DNA of 64,000 nt from JAGOBP01 sp964550855 (lineage in GTDB: Bacteria > Chloroflexota > Anaerolineae > Fen-1058). Location of the stretch: assembly GCA_964550855.1 (NCBI GenBank), contig CAZKBQ010000012.1, positions 1 through 64,000 on the forward strand, written 5' to 3'. The translations under genes and the position numbers were made by a program. Under the pieces are notes generated by a model. The model was not told the origin of the DNA, searched no databases, and saw nothing but the letters and a program-made list of their open reading frames with translations. The first letter of the stretch is position 1, and every line of letters starts with the position of its first letter. Shown piece after piece: positions 1 to 7,761 of the stretch.

Positions 1-2
1 CG

Positions 3-170
3 GGCGAGCAGCGCATCGTGGACACCGAAGGCCAGGTCGATCGCTTCATCAAGCGCCTGGAAAAGCGGCAGGAAACGGTGGCGGCCACAACCAAGAAGCG
101 GAGCCGCAAGGAGAAGCAAGCCATCGTGGAACTGGTGGACGAGGAAGAGAAGGCCGAGGCGAAAGCCTAG
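3..170 (+). CDS. rpmE: Ribosomal protein bL31, C-terminal part (5' end outside window)
   Basis: This frame is open from the window edge to a TAG at 168-170 and gives 55 residues. The first part, QRIVDTEGQVDRFIKR, matches the end of bL31 proteins, where a VDT-x-G-x-V-x-RF segment closes the fold. bL31 is a small protein of the 50S subunit that helps bridge the two subunits. It is followed by about 32 extra Lys/Arg/Glu-rich residues, a longer tail than in typical bL31. The downstream tdk gene supports the call, because rpmE-tdk is a common gene order. The start and any zinc-binding Cys residues lie outside the window. Confidence 0.82.
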   Translation, partial: GEQRIVDTEGQVDRFIKRLEKRQETVAATTKKRSRKEKQAIVELVDEEEKAEAKA

Positions 171-190
171 CGGCTGACAAAGCAGTATCC

Positions 191-229
191 AAAGGGCAGG
201 GGTGATCACGCACTCTGCCCTTTTGTTTT
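191..229 (+). terminator. Rho-independent terminator after rpmE
   Basis: A perfect 9-bp inverted repeat (AAAGGGCAG at 191-199, CTGCCCTTT at 215-223) runs into TTTTGTTTT. It separates rpmE from tdk. Confidence 0.85.
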
Positions 230-293
230 ATCTAAACGACGATATCAAGCGGTTGTCTCAAACCCCGATTGATCAGCTCGGCAAGGAGGGAGC

Positions 294-875
294 ATGGACG
301 GACAGCCACCGCGTTCCGGCTGGGTGGAAGTAATCTGCGGCAGCATGTTCAGCGGCAAGACCGAAGAGATGATCCGCCGCGTGCGCCGCGCGCGCATCGC
401 CAAACAGCGCGTGCAGGTCTTCAAGCCTGCCATCGACACGCGCTACGCCACGGAGGAAGTGAAATCGCACGACGGCCTGGGCCACGACGCGCTGCCGGCC
501 GCGACCTCGGCCGAGATCCTGCAAAACGTGCGGCCGGACACCAACGTGGTGGGCATCGATGAAGTGCAGTTCTTCGACGCCGATGTGACGCGCGTGGTGC
601 AAGAACTGGCCGATCGCGGCGTGCGCGTCATCGCGGCCGGGCTGGATATGGACTTTCGCGGTGAGCCGTTCGGGCCGATGCCGCAGCTGATGAGCGAAGC
701 CGAGCGCGTGGACAAGCTGCACGCCATCTGCGTGGTGTGCGGCGCGGAAGCCAGCCGCACCCAGCGCCTCATCGACGGGCGGCCTGCCAATTACGACGAT
801 CCCATCATCCTGGTCGGCGGCAGTGAATCATACGAAGCGCGCTGCCGGCATTGTCATCAGGTGCCGCACCGCTAG
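294..875 (+). CDS. tdk: Thymidine kinase (type II)
   Basis: This 193-residue protein phosphorylates thymidine to dTMP with ATP in the pyrimidine salvage pathway of the cytoplasm. The P-loop GSMFSGKT lies near the N-terminus and the conserved DEVQFFD motif in the middle. Two CxxC pairs (CVVC and CRHC) near the C-terminus form the structural zinc site of type II enzymes. The ATG at 294 is preceded by AAGGAGGG at good spacing. A terminator precedes it and hpt follows after 32 bp, so tdk and hpt probably form a short nucleoside-salvage operon. Confidence 0.96.
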   Translation: MDGQPPRSGWVEVICGSMFSGKTEEMIRRVRRARIAKQRVQVFKPAIDTRYATEEVKSHDGLGHDALPAATSAEILQNVRPDTNVVGIDEVQFFDADVTRVVQELADRGVRVIAAGLDMDFRGEPFGPMPQLMSEAERVDKLHAICVVCGAEASRTQRLIDGRPANYDDPIILVGGSESYEARCRHCHQVPHR

Positions 876-907
876 CCGGCCCCAGTCGTTATCCATCGGA
901 GGTTCTC

Positions 908-1462
908 ATGTCTCAGTCCGTTCAAGCCATGGGCTATGTCTCGCCGTCCGATCAGATCCTCATCGGGCCTGAAAAATTGCAGGAGCGCATTGCCGAACTG
1001 GGCCATCAGATCGACGCCGACTATGCGGGCCAGGAACTGGTGCTGGTCTGCATCCTGAAGGGCGGCGTGTTGTTTCTCACCGATCTGATGCGCGCCATCC
1101 ACATCCCGCACGCCATCGACTTCATGGCGGTGACCAGCTACGGCGTGGGGGCGCGCGAATCGACCGGCGTCGTGCGCATCATCATGGACCTGGAGCGCGA
1201 CATCCGCGGCAAGCATGTCCTGATCGTGGAAGACATCATCGATTCCGGTCGGACGCTGAATTACATCCTGAGCGTGCTGCAGGCGCGCGAGCCGGCCAGC
1301 CTGAAGATCTGCACGCTGCTCAACAAATACGAGCGGCGCGAGGTGGACGTGGTGCTGGACTACGTGGGCTTCGATATTCCGAATGAGTTCGTCTTTGGCT
1401 ACGGGCTGGACCTGGACGAACTGTATCGCAATCTGCCGTTCATCGGCGTGGTGCGGACGTAG
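908..1462 (+). CDS. hpt: Hypoxanthine phosphoribosyltransferase
   Basis: This 184-residue enzyme converts hypoxanthine or guanine plus PRPP to IMP or GMP in purine salvage. The PRPP-binding motif VLIVEDIIDSGRTL is intact, and the LKGG segment of the N-terminal half is typical of the family. I chose the ATG at 908 because GGAGG lies just upstream; the frame is open further upstream but that part overlaps the end of tdk without homology. It is followed by a strong terminator. Confidence 0.96.
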   Translation: MSQSVQAMGYVSPSDQILIGPEKLQERIAELGHQIDADYAGQELVLVCILKGGVLFLTDLMRAIHIPHAIDFMAVTSYGVGARESTGVVRIIMDLERDIRGKHVLIVEDIIDSGRTLNYILSVLQAREPASLKICTLLNKYERREVDVVLDYVGFDIPNEFVFGYGLDLDELYRNLPFIGVVRT

Positions 1463-1492
1463 CCGGCGGCCGGATACAGGTGGTGGCAAGCG

Positions 1493-1536
1493 ACCGCGCC
1501 GGCTTGATTCAATCAAGCCGGCGCGGTGTGTGTTTT
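1493..1536 (+). terminator. Rho-independent terminator after hpt
   Basis: A near-perfect hairpin pairs 1493-1507 with 1513-1527 around a five-base tip and is followed by a GT-rich stretch ending in TTTT. It closes the tdk-hpt unit and faces the end of the convergent gene at 1634. Confidence 0.85.
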
Positions 1537-1633
1537 GACGCGACCGACGCCTGCACGCTGCAGCGCAGCGAAGGCGTGCAGGTCATGGAATTCTCGGCAG
1601 GGCGCTTCCAGAGATGCGGTAAACAACCATGCT

Positions 1634-2119
1634 TTACAGCTTATAGCCGATCATCCGTAGGAACTGCTTGCGGTGCGCCACGTCGGCTTCGGTCTCGACG
1701 CCTTTGGTGAGCTCGCCGTCGATGACGCCCAGGATGCCCCGGCCCTGTTCGCTCTCGGCCACGACCACTTGCGTGGGATTGGCCGTGGCGCAGAAGATGC
1801 GGCAGACTTCCGGCACCATCTTGATTGTGTTGAGTACGTTAACGGGAAAGTAGCCCGCGCCCAGCATGATAATGAACGAATGCCCCGCGCTGAGATTCAA
1901 AGCGTTCTTCTTCGCCAGATCGACCAGCGCGTCATCAGTGCCGGAGGCGCGTACCAGTGCCGGGCCGCTGGCCTCACAGAAGGCCAGGCCGAACTTGATG
2001 CCGGGCACGGCCTGCACCAGCGCTTCGTGCAGGTCTTCCACCGTTTTGATGAAGTGCGATTGGCCGAGGATGAAGTTGAGATCGTCGGGTTTGTCAATCG
2101 GGATGAGTTTGAGTTCCAT
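1634..2119 (-). CDS. Adenosine-specific kinase (DUF355 family)
   Basis: The 161-residue protein matches the adenosine-specific kinase family (PF04008) along its whole length. Recognisable blocks are GQSHFIKTVEDLHEAL near the start, GLAFCEASGPALVR in the centre and the C-terminal GILGVIDG. Structures are known from archaea and bacteria, where adenosine binding was shown; the physiological role is not settled. A GAGGTT ribosome binding site precedes the ATG at 2119. It follows a HIT-family nucleotide hydrolase gene on the same strand, across a simple repeat. Both facts fit a nucleotide-related role but do not prove it. Confidence 0.9.
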   Translation of the reverse strand: MELKLIPIDKPDDLNFILGQSHFIKTVEDLHEALVQAVPGIKFGLAFCEASGPALVRASGTDDALVDLAKKNALNLSAGHSFIIMLGAGYFPVNVLNTIKMVPEVCRIFCATANPTQVVVAESEQGRGILGVIDGELTKGVETEADVAHRKQFLRMIGYKL

Positions 2120-2140
2120 GCGTAACCTCGTGGGAAGAAG

Positions 2141-2163
2141 TTGGTTGGTCGGCTGGTTGGTTA
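2141..2163. repeat. Simple intergenic repeat, TTGGTT/GGCTGGTTGG type
   Basis: A GT-rich element of about 23 bp lies between the HIT gene and the adenosine-specific kinase gene. A closely similar copy occurs at 7734-7757. It shows no hairpin and no coding potential. Confidence 0.7.
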
Positions 2164-2499
2164 GCCGGGCGGCCAGTGCATTGAACGGCCGGCGAGCAGA
2201 TGCACGTGCAGGTGAAAGACCGACTGGCCCGCTTCGCGTCCGGTGTTGATGACGAGCCGGTAGCCGCGCAAACCCAGATCATGCGCGATGTCTTTCGCCG
2301 TGGCGATGAGCCGGCCCATCAACTCAAAGTCTTCAGCTTGCAGGTCGTTGACTGAGACAAGATGCTTGGTCGGCACGATGAGAATGTGCGTCGGCGCCTG
2401 CGGATGGATGTCGCGGAAGGCGATGGCGTCGGGGCTGCGCCAGACGATCGCGGCCGGCAGTTCACCGACGACGATTTTGCAGAACGGGCAGTCGTTCAC
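2161..2499 (-). CDS. HIT family protein (histidine triad nucleotide-binding)
   Basis: This 112-residue protein has the HIT fold of HinT-like purine nucleoside phosphoramidases. The N-terminus has a CPFCKI motif, and the catalytic triad HLHVH lies near the C-terminus, followed by the usual basic/aromatic end. The start is the GTG at 2497-2499, which gives the canonical NDCPFC N-terminus and overlaps the upstream stop codon by four bases (GTGA). Translation is therefore probably coupled to the lipoprotein gene at 2496-3128. Confidence 0.93.
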   Translation of the reverse strand: MNDCPFCKIVVGELPAAIVWRSPDAIAFRDIHPQAPTHILIVPTKHLVSVNDLQAEDFELMGRLIATAKDIAHDLGLRGYRLVINTGREAGQSVFHLHVHLLAGRSMHWPPG

Positions 2500-3128
2500 G
2501 GGGAGGCCTCGGTCACCGATAGATTGTCGAACGCGATCTGGACGCCGGCGTTGTCGAACAGCGTGCCGGCCGTCAGGCCGATGTTGCCCTGCGGAAACTC
2601 GGCGTCGGTGAAGGTCGTCAGCGTTTGATCGTTGACGCTGAAGGTAAACGTGTTGCCGCGGGCGAGCACTTTCAATCGGTTGGTGGCTTTGCCCGACCGG
2701 ATTGCCGGCGAAGCGGTCCAATCCTGCAGCGTGGTCCAGCGGCCATCTTCGCGCTTGTTCACGGCGAAGTAGCCGTCGCCGCTGATGTCGAGGCGATAGA
2801 AGTTGCGATCGTCCACGTATCGGATCAACACGCCGTAACTGTTGTCGTCGGGGCCGCCCAGCTGTGTGGCGTCCACTTCCAGCGTGAAATCGCCAAACCG
2901 CTTGTCCGGTGGCACCGACCAGGCAATTTGGTCGAGGTCGTCAATCTGGAAGCGGAGCGCGCCGTCGCGATATTGAATCTGAATGGCCGGATCGCTGACG
3001 GTCTTCCAGCCGCCGGCCGGGTCGGAAAAATCTTCGGTGTAGGGCAGCGGTGTCAGCGCGGCAGCCGGGCGGCACGCCGCGAGCAGTACCGCGAGGGCCA
3101 GCAGGCACAATCGGGTGACAGGGCTCAT
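2496..3128 (-). CDS. Lipoprotein with a concanavalin-like (LamG/DUF1080-like) beta-sandwich domain
   Basis: The 210-residue protein begins with a lipoprotein signal peptide ending in LAAC (Cys19), so it should be anchored in the membrane facing outwards. The remainder resembles the jelly-roll of glucan-binding or 3-keto-disaccharide hydrolase-like domains: an early EDFSDPAGGW segment, a GVLIRYVDDRNFYRL strand pair and a C-terminal NIGLTAGT...AFDNLSV end. No catalytic residues can be assigned. It lies 13 bp downstream of the rel gene and overlaps the HIT gene by four bases. Confidence 0.75.
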   Translation of the reverse strand: MSPVTRLCLLALAVLLAACRPAAALTPLPYTEDFSDPAGGWKTVSDPAIQIQYRDGALRFQIDDLDQIAWSVPPDKRFGDFTLEVDATQLGGPDDNSYGVLIRYVDDRNFYRLDISGDGYFAVNKREDGRWTTLQDWTASPAIRSGKATNRLKVLARGNTFTFSVNDQTLTTFTDAEFPQGNIGLTAGTLFDNAGVQIAFDNLSVTEASP

Positions 3129-3141
3129 ACGCCACCGGCCG

Positions 3142-5313
3142 TCAGCTCAACTGCCGTTTCACGTCGATGACGTTGGGCAGCCGCTCGATGCGATCCATGA
3201 CCTTGGACAACTGGGCCGTGCCCGCGATTTCCAGCGTGGCGATGAACGTCGCCAGGTTTTTGTTGACGTTGACGTTGACGGCGCTCATGCTGACGTTTTC
3301 TGCGGCGACGACGGCGGCCACGTCGCGCAGCAGCCCGCCGCGATCATAAGCAGAAATCTTGATGGTCACGGGGTAGGTGCGCTGACTGCTGCCCCACGAG
3401 ACTTCAATCAGACGCTCGCTCTCCGTGCTGTGGATGATGTTGGTGCAGTTGCGGTGATGCACCACCACGCCGCGCCCCCGCGTCACAAAGCCGATGATCG
3501 GATCGCCGGGCACGGGCTTGCAGCAGTTGGCCAGTGTCGTCAGCATGCCGCCGGTGCCGCGTACGGCCAGCCCGGACACGTCGGGCGTGCGGCTGGGCGC
3601 AGCCAACGGAATGATGTCTTCGGATGGCGGGTTGAGCTTGCGGTCATACTCGATGACTTTGCTGACGATGGCCTGCTGGCTGATGTCGCCAGCGCCGATC
3701 CGCTCGAACAGATCGTCCACCTTGTCGATGCCGAACAGCTTGGCCACCGTCTCGGCCGGCATCGCTTCCAGGCTCAGGCGGCGCAGTTCGCGTTCCAGCA
3801 CGTCACGGCCCTGCGCGATGTTCTGTTCGCGATCTTGCTTCTTGAAATACTGCTTGATCTTGGTGCGGGCGCGCTGCGTCTTGACGTAGCCCAGGTTGGG
3901 ATTTAGCCAGTCGCGGCTGGGGCCGCCGCGTTTGGTCGTGAGGATTTCCACGCGGTCGCCGGTCTGCAGCACGTAGTCGAGCGTGACCAGGCTGCCGTTG
4001 ACGCGCGCGCCGCGGCATCGATCGCCCACGTCCGTGTGAATGTAATAGGCAAAGTCGATGGGGGTGCTGCCGGCGGGCAGATCGATCAGCTTGCCTTTGG
4101 GCGTGAAGACATAGACGCGATCCTGAAAGACATCGCTGCGCACCGAATCGATGAATTCGCGCGCGTCCGGCACATCGTTGCGCCAATCCATCAACGAGCG
4201 GAACCAGGCGATTTTCTCCTCATACTTCGGGTCGCGTTTGCCGCCTTCCTTGTAGCGCCAGTGCGCGGCGATCCCCAGTTCCGAGTTCTCGTGCATCTCG
4301 CGCGTGCGGATCTGCACCTCCAGCGTCTTGCCTTCGTCGGCCACCACGGCGGTGTGCAGGCTCTGGTAGAAGTTGTCCTTGGGGTTGGCGATGTAGTCGT
4401 CAAACTCGCCGCGGATGGGCCGCCACATCGAATGCACGATGCCCAGGATCTGATAGCACTGCGCCACCGTGTCCACAATGACGCGCACGGCGCGCACGTC
4501 ATAGACCTGATCGAACGAGCCTTTGCGCTCCATCTTGCGCCAGATGCTGTAGATGTGCTTGGGCCGGCCGGAAATATCGGCCGTGATGCCTTCGCTGCGG
4601 CAGCGCTCTTGCAGCTTGGCGATGATGGTTTCGATGTAGCTTTCGCGGTCGGGGCGGCGCTCGTCGATCAACCGGGCAATTTCTTTGTACTTGTCGGGGT
4701 TGAGGTAGCGAAAGCCCAGGTCCTCCAGTTCCCATTTGATCTGCCAGATGCCCAGCCGGTTGGCCAGTGGGGCGAACAGTTCCAGCGTCTCGCGCGCGAT
4801 GCGCTTGCGGCGCTCTTCGGGCAGCACGCCCAGCGTGCGCATATTGTGCAGCCGGTCGGCCAGCTTGATCAGCACCACCCGGGGATCGTCCACCATGGCC
4901 AGGAACATTTTGCGCAGCGATTCCAGTTCGCGTTCATCGTATGAGCGGGCGGCCTGTGACTCCAGTGAATCGAACTGGCCCAGTTTGGTCACGCCTTCCA
5001 CCAGGCTCAGCACTTCACCCCCAAACTGCGCGGCCAGTTCATCACGTTTCAACTGGGTGTCTTCCAGCGTATCGTGCAGCAGGCCGGCCGCCACCGTCGG
5101 CGCGTCCAGGTGCAGATCGGCCAGGATGGTGGCCACGGCCAGGCAATGCTGCACATACGGCTCGCCCGAAGTGCGCATCTGGCCGTCGTGCGCGCGCTCG
5201 GCAACCTCGTACGCGTGCGTGATCAGCTCGCGCGCGTCGGTGCCGTTGTTGCGGAGCATCGGCTGATAACGCTCCAGCAGCGTTTCCAGCGTCAATTCGC
5301 GATGTTTGATCAT
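3142..5313 (-). CDS. rel: RelA/SpoT family (p)ppGpp synthetase/hydrolase
   Basis: This 723-residue protein makes and degrades the stringent-response alarmone (p)ppGpp. The order is the family standard: N-terminal HD hydrolase domain with HDTLED at residues 80-85, synthetase domain around 250-350, TGS domain around 397-458, and a C-terminal zinc-finger-like (NCCKP around 596) and ACT part. In the synthetase domain the position that is RxKD in typical bifunctional enzymes reads EFDD (303-306), the version associated with monofunctional RelA. The ATG at 5313 has no clear ribosome binding site. The lipoprotein and HIT genes follow closely downstream and may be cotranscribed. Confidence 0.96.
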   Translation of the reverse strand: MIKHRELTLETLLERYQPMLRNNGTDARELITHAYEVAERAHDGQMRTSGEPYVQHCLAVATILADLHLDAPTVAAGLLHDTLEDTQLKRDELAAQFGGEVLSLVEGVTKLGQFDSLESQAARSYDERELESLRKMFLAMVDDPRVVLIKLADRLHNMRTLGVLPEERRKRIARETLELFAPLANRLGIWQIKWELEDLGFRYLNPDKYKEIARLIDERRPDRESYIETIIAKLQERCRSEGITADISGRPKHIYSIWRKMERKGSFDQVYDVRAVRVIVDTVAQCYQILGIVHSMWRPIRGEFDDYIANPKDNFYQSLHTAVVADEGKTLEVQIRTREMHENSELGIAAHWRYKEGGKRDPKYEEKIAWFRSLMDWRNDVPDAREFIDSVRSDVFQDRVYVFTPKGKLIDLPAGSTPIDFAYYIHTDVGDRCRGARVNGSLVTLDYVLQTGDRVEILTTKRGGPSRDWLNPNLGYVKTQRARTKIKQYFKKQDREQNIAQGRDVLERELRRLSLEAMPAETVAKLFGIDKVDDLFERIGAGDISQQAIVSKVIEYDRKLNPPSEDIIPLAAPSRTPDVSGLAVRGTGGMLTTLANCCKPVPGDPIIGFVTRGRGVVVHHRNCTNIIHSTESERLIEVSWGSSQRTYPVTIKISAYDRGGLLRDVAAVVAAENVSMSAVNVNVNKNLATFIATLEIAGTAQLSKVMDRIERLPNVIDVKRQLS

Positions 5314-5409
5314 AGCTGAATTTTAGCACAGTCCCCGCGGCGGTGCGCGGCCCGCGCGCCGTCTTGTGGTACGATTGGACCAGCTCAACTCAACGGGAAG
5401 TCAGCCATC

Positions 5410-5967
5410 ATGCGCGTCATTTCAGGTTCGGCCAAAGGCCGCCGTCTGCAGGCGGTCCCCGGCGACTCCACCCGCCCCGTCACCGATCGGGTGAAAGAGG
5501 CGGTCTTCAACATCCTCGGGGCGGACGTGATCGATTCGCGCTGGCTCGATCTGTTCGCCGGCACCGGCGGCATCGGCATCGAAGCGCTAAGCCGGGGCGC
5601 CGCCCACTGTGTCTTCATTGATCGGAACCGCAAGGCACAAGACACCATCAAGGCTAATCTCACGCACACCCGATTGGCCGATCGCGCCGATCTCGTGCGC
5701 GGCGACGCCTTCGCCTACCTGGCCGGCGAGCCGCAGCCGTTCCATTACATCTACATCGCGCCCCCTCAGTATCAGCACTTATGGAGCGCGGCCCTGCAGG
5801 CGCTCGATCGCCGCCCGGGCTGGCTGGCCGACGACGGCGAGATCATTGTGCAGATTCATCCCCGCGAAATGACCGAGCTGCCGCTCGTCAACTTTGAGAT
5901 CGTCGATCAGCGCCGCTATGGCAGCACGCTGGTGATCTTCTATGCGCATCGCTCGCCCGCTGAGTAA
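5410..5967 (+). CDS. rsmD: 16S rRNA (guanine(966)-N(2))-methyltransferase RsmD
   Basis: This 185-residue SAM-dependent methyltransferase should modify G966 of 16S rRNA during 30S assembly. The N-terminus MRVISGSAKGRRL and the following TRPVTDRVKEAVFNIL are diagnostic of RsmD. The SAM-binding motif is DLFAGTGGIGIEALSRGA. The catalytic motif, normally DPPY or NPPY, reads APPQY here, so the acidic or amide residue is replaced by Ala. The C-terminal YGSTLVIFY is conserved. The start of the next gene overlaps the end of this one by 26 bp. Confidence 0.93.
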   Translation: MRVISGSAKGRRLQAVPGDSTRPVTDRVKEAVFNILGADVIDSRWLDLFAGTGGIGIEALSRGAAHCVFIDRNRKAQDTIKANLTHTRLADRADLVRGDAFAYLAGEPQPFHYIYIAPPQYQHLWSAALQALDRRPGWLADDGEIIVQIHPREMTELPLVNFEIVDQRRYGSTLVIFYAHRSPAE

Positions 5968-6895
5968 AGCGCTTGGCCTCGCGCTGATCGCCGGCGCGGC
6001 ACTCTGCGCCTGTGCGCCCGGCGCAACGCCGGCCCCATCACCGCTGCCGACGCCGGCCAGGACGTGGTCGGCGCCGGCGCCCACCTCCACCGTCGCGCCG
6101 ACGCCCTCGCCCACTCTGCCGCCGCCCACCCGCACGCCCGCGCCCACGCTCATGCCCACACCCGCGCCATTGGCCGACGGGTGGCGCGAAGTCCGATCGG
6201 GGGTGTGGCTGCGCGAGATGTGGAAGGACGCGGCCGCGAAGAACGGACAGCTCTTCGTCGTCCGGATCGATCCCGCGCAGGTTGATTTTCACGTGCGCTA
6301 TCAGCCCGATGAACCGCTGCGCGTGGCCGAGTGGTATTCCAACACCAGCGCGTTTATCGTGGTGAACAGCAGCTTCTTCGATCAGGCCCGACATGCCGTG
6401 GGCGTGCTGACTGCCGACGGCGTGAGTGCCGGCCAGCCGCACGCGCGCATGGAAGGCGCGTTTTATCTGACAGCCGTCGGCGCCACCGTCTGGCCGCTGC
6501 AGGGTTGGGTGCGCCCCGCGGGTCTGCAGGTGCTTGAAGCCGTGGAGTCTTTTCCCATGCTGCTGTTACCCGGCGGCCTGCCCAATCCCGAGCTCACCAC
6601 CGATGCCCGCGTCGCGCGGCGCACAGTCGCGGCCGTCGATCGCGCTGGCCGGGTGCTGTTCATCGGCACCGCGCAAAGCACGTTTACGCTGTACGGGCTG
6701 GCGGTGTGGCTGGCCAACAGCGATCTGGACATTGATACGGCGCTGAACTTCGACGGCGGCAGTTCGGCGGGACTGCTGGCGTGGACGCCGCAGGGCGCGT
6801 GGGGGTTCGATTCGGCCAACCGCGTGCCGGCCGTGATTACGGTCGATACGAAAGTGCTCGGGACGCTGGGGCCGGACGGAGGCGAGTGGCCTTGA
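5942..6895 (+). CDS. Phosphodiester glycosidase (NAGPA-like) family lipoprotein, copy 1
   Basis: The 317-residue protein has a lipoprotein signal (ALCAC near residue 24), a long Pro/Thr/Ala spacer to about residue 75, and then a phosphodiester glycosidase domain of the NAGPA type (PF09992). Family hallmarks are the central FIVVNSSFF and the C-terminal NFDGGSSAGLL, which corresponds to the conserved D-G-G-S region. It is probably tethered outside the membrane and cleaves a sugar phosphodiester; the substrate cannot be read from sequence. It overlaps rsmD and is followed by a paralogue with a four-base overlap. Confidence 0.85.
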   Translation: MRIARPLSKALGLALIAGAALCACAPGATPAPSPLPTPARTWSAPAPTSTVAPTPSPTLPPPTRTPAPTLMPTPAPLADGWREVRSGVWLREMWKDAAAKNGQLFVVRIDPAQVDFHVRYQPDEPLRVAEWYSNTSAFIVVNSSFFDQARHAVGVLTADGVSAGQPHARMEGAFYLTAVGATVWPLQGWVRPAGLQVLEAVESFPMLLLPGGLPNPELTTDARVARRTVAAVDRAGRVLFIGTAQSTFTLYGLAVWLANSDLDIDTALNFDGGSSAGLLAWTPQGAWGFDSANRVPAVITVDTKVLGTLGPDGGEWP

Positions 6896-7701
6896 GATAC
6901 GGGCAACTACTGATACTGACCACGCTGCTGCTGGCGGCCTGCGCCCCGATTGCTTCACCGCGCCCATCGGACACCGCTTCTCCGCCATCGCCCGTCCCCG
7001 CACGCACACCGGTCGCGGCCGATACCGGCTGGCGCACGATCTGGCCGGGGCTTGAATATCGGGAAGTGAATATCGAGATCGAAGCGCGATACGATCGGTT
7101 GCGGCTGGCCCGCATCGATCCGGCGCAGATTCGCTTGCGCGTGCGCTACGATCCCGATTCACCCCGGCCGGTGAGCGGCTGGCTGTCGCCGGCGACGCTG
7201 TTGGCCGTCAACGGTAGCTACTTTGATCCGCAAAATCGCGCGCTGGGGCTGCTCATCGCCGACGGCCGGCGGGCCGGGCAGGCGTACCAGGGCTTTGGCG
7301 GCATGTTCGTCGCTTACGAGGATCGCGCCGAGGTGCGCTGGAATGTCAGTGATCCGTTTGAAGAGGCCGTGATGTTGACAGACGCCATGCAGAACTTTCC
7401 GATGCTGGTGCTGCCGGGCGGCCGCGCCAACGATCAGATTGATGACAACGGTCGACGCGCGCCGCGCACGGCCGTGGCGCAGGATCGAGCCGGCCGCATC
7501 GTGTTCGTCGTCAGCCCACTGCCGACGTTCACGTTGACCGAATTCGGGGTGTGGCTGGCAGCGAGCGATCTGGACCTCGACGCCGCGCTCAACCTCGACG
7601 GCGGCACATCGTCGGGGCTGATGGTGCGCGACGGCGAGCGGGCGCTGGGCGTGAATTCGTGGGTGAGCGTGCCCAGCGCGATCGTGGCGGAGGAAAAGTA
7701 G
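6892..7701 (+). CDS. Phosphodiester glycosidase (NAGPA-like) family lipoprotein, copy 2
   Basis: This paralogue of the preceding gene is 269 residues long with a shorter spacer. It has a lipoprotein signal with LLAACAP, then the same domain with LLAVNGSYFDP and NLDGGTSSGLMV. I chose the TTG at 6892: GGAGG at 6878-6882 is nine bases upstream and the start overlaps the previous stop (TTGA). A GTG at 6886 is the alternative. The pair looks like a tandem duplication whose copies have diverged strongly, so they may have different substrates. Confidence 0.83.
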   Translation: MRYGQLLILTTLLLAACAPIASPRPSDTASPPSPVPARTPVAADTGWRTIWPGLEYREVNIEIEARYDRLRLARIDPAQIRLRVRYDPDSPRPVSGWLSPATLLAVNGSYFDPQNRALGLLIADGRRAGQAYQGFGGMFVAYEDRAEVRWNVSDPFEEAVMLTDAMQNFPMLVLPGGRANDQIDDNGRRAPRTAVAQDRAGRIVFVVSPLPTFTLTEFGVWLAASDLDLDAALNLDGGTSSGLMVRDGERALGVNSWVSVPSAIVAEEK

Positions 7702-7733
7702 GGCGATAGGGCGGTAGTGCGATAGTTGGCCAG

Positions 7734-7757
7734 TTGGTTAGTTGGCTGGTTGGTTGA
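7734..7757. repeat. Simple intergenic repeat, TTGGTT/GGCTGGTTGG type
   Basis: This is the second copy of the GT-rich element seen at 2141-2163, again just beyond a stop codon. A GCGATAG-rich stretch precedes it. Confidence 0.7.
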
Positions 7758-7761
7758 AGTT

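Noticed and set aside
3115..4944. Long open frames antisense to the rel gene
   Set aside because: The rel gene is complete on the other strand, and these frames have low-complexity shadow composition and no ribosome binding sites.
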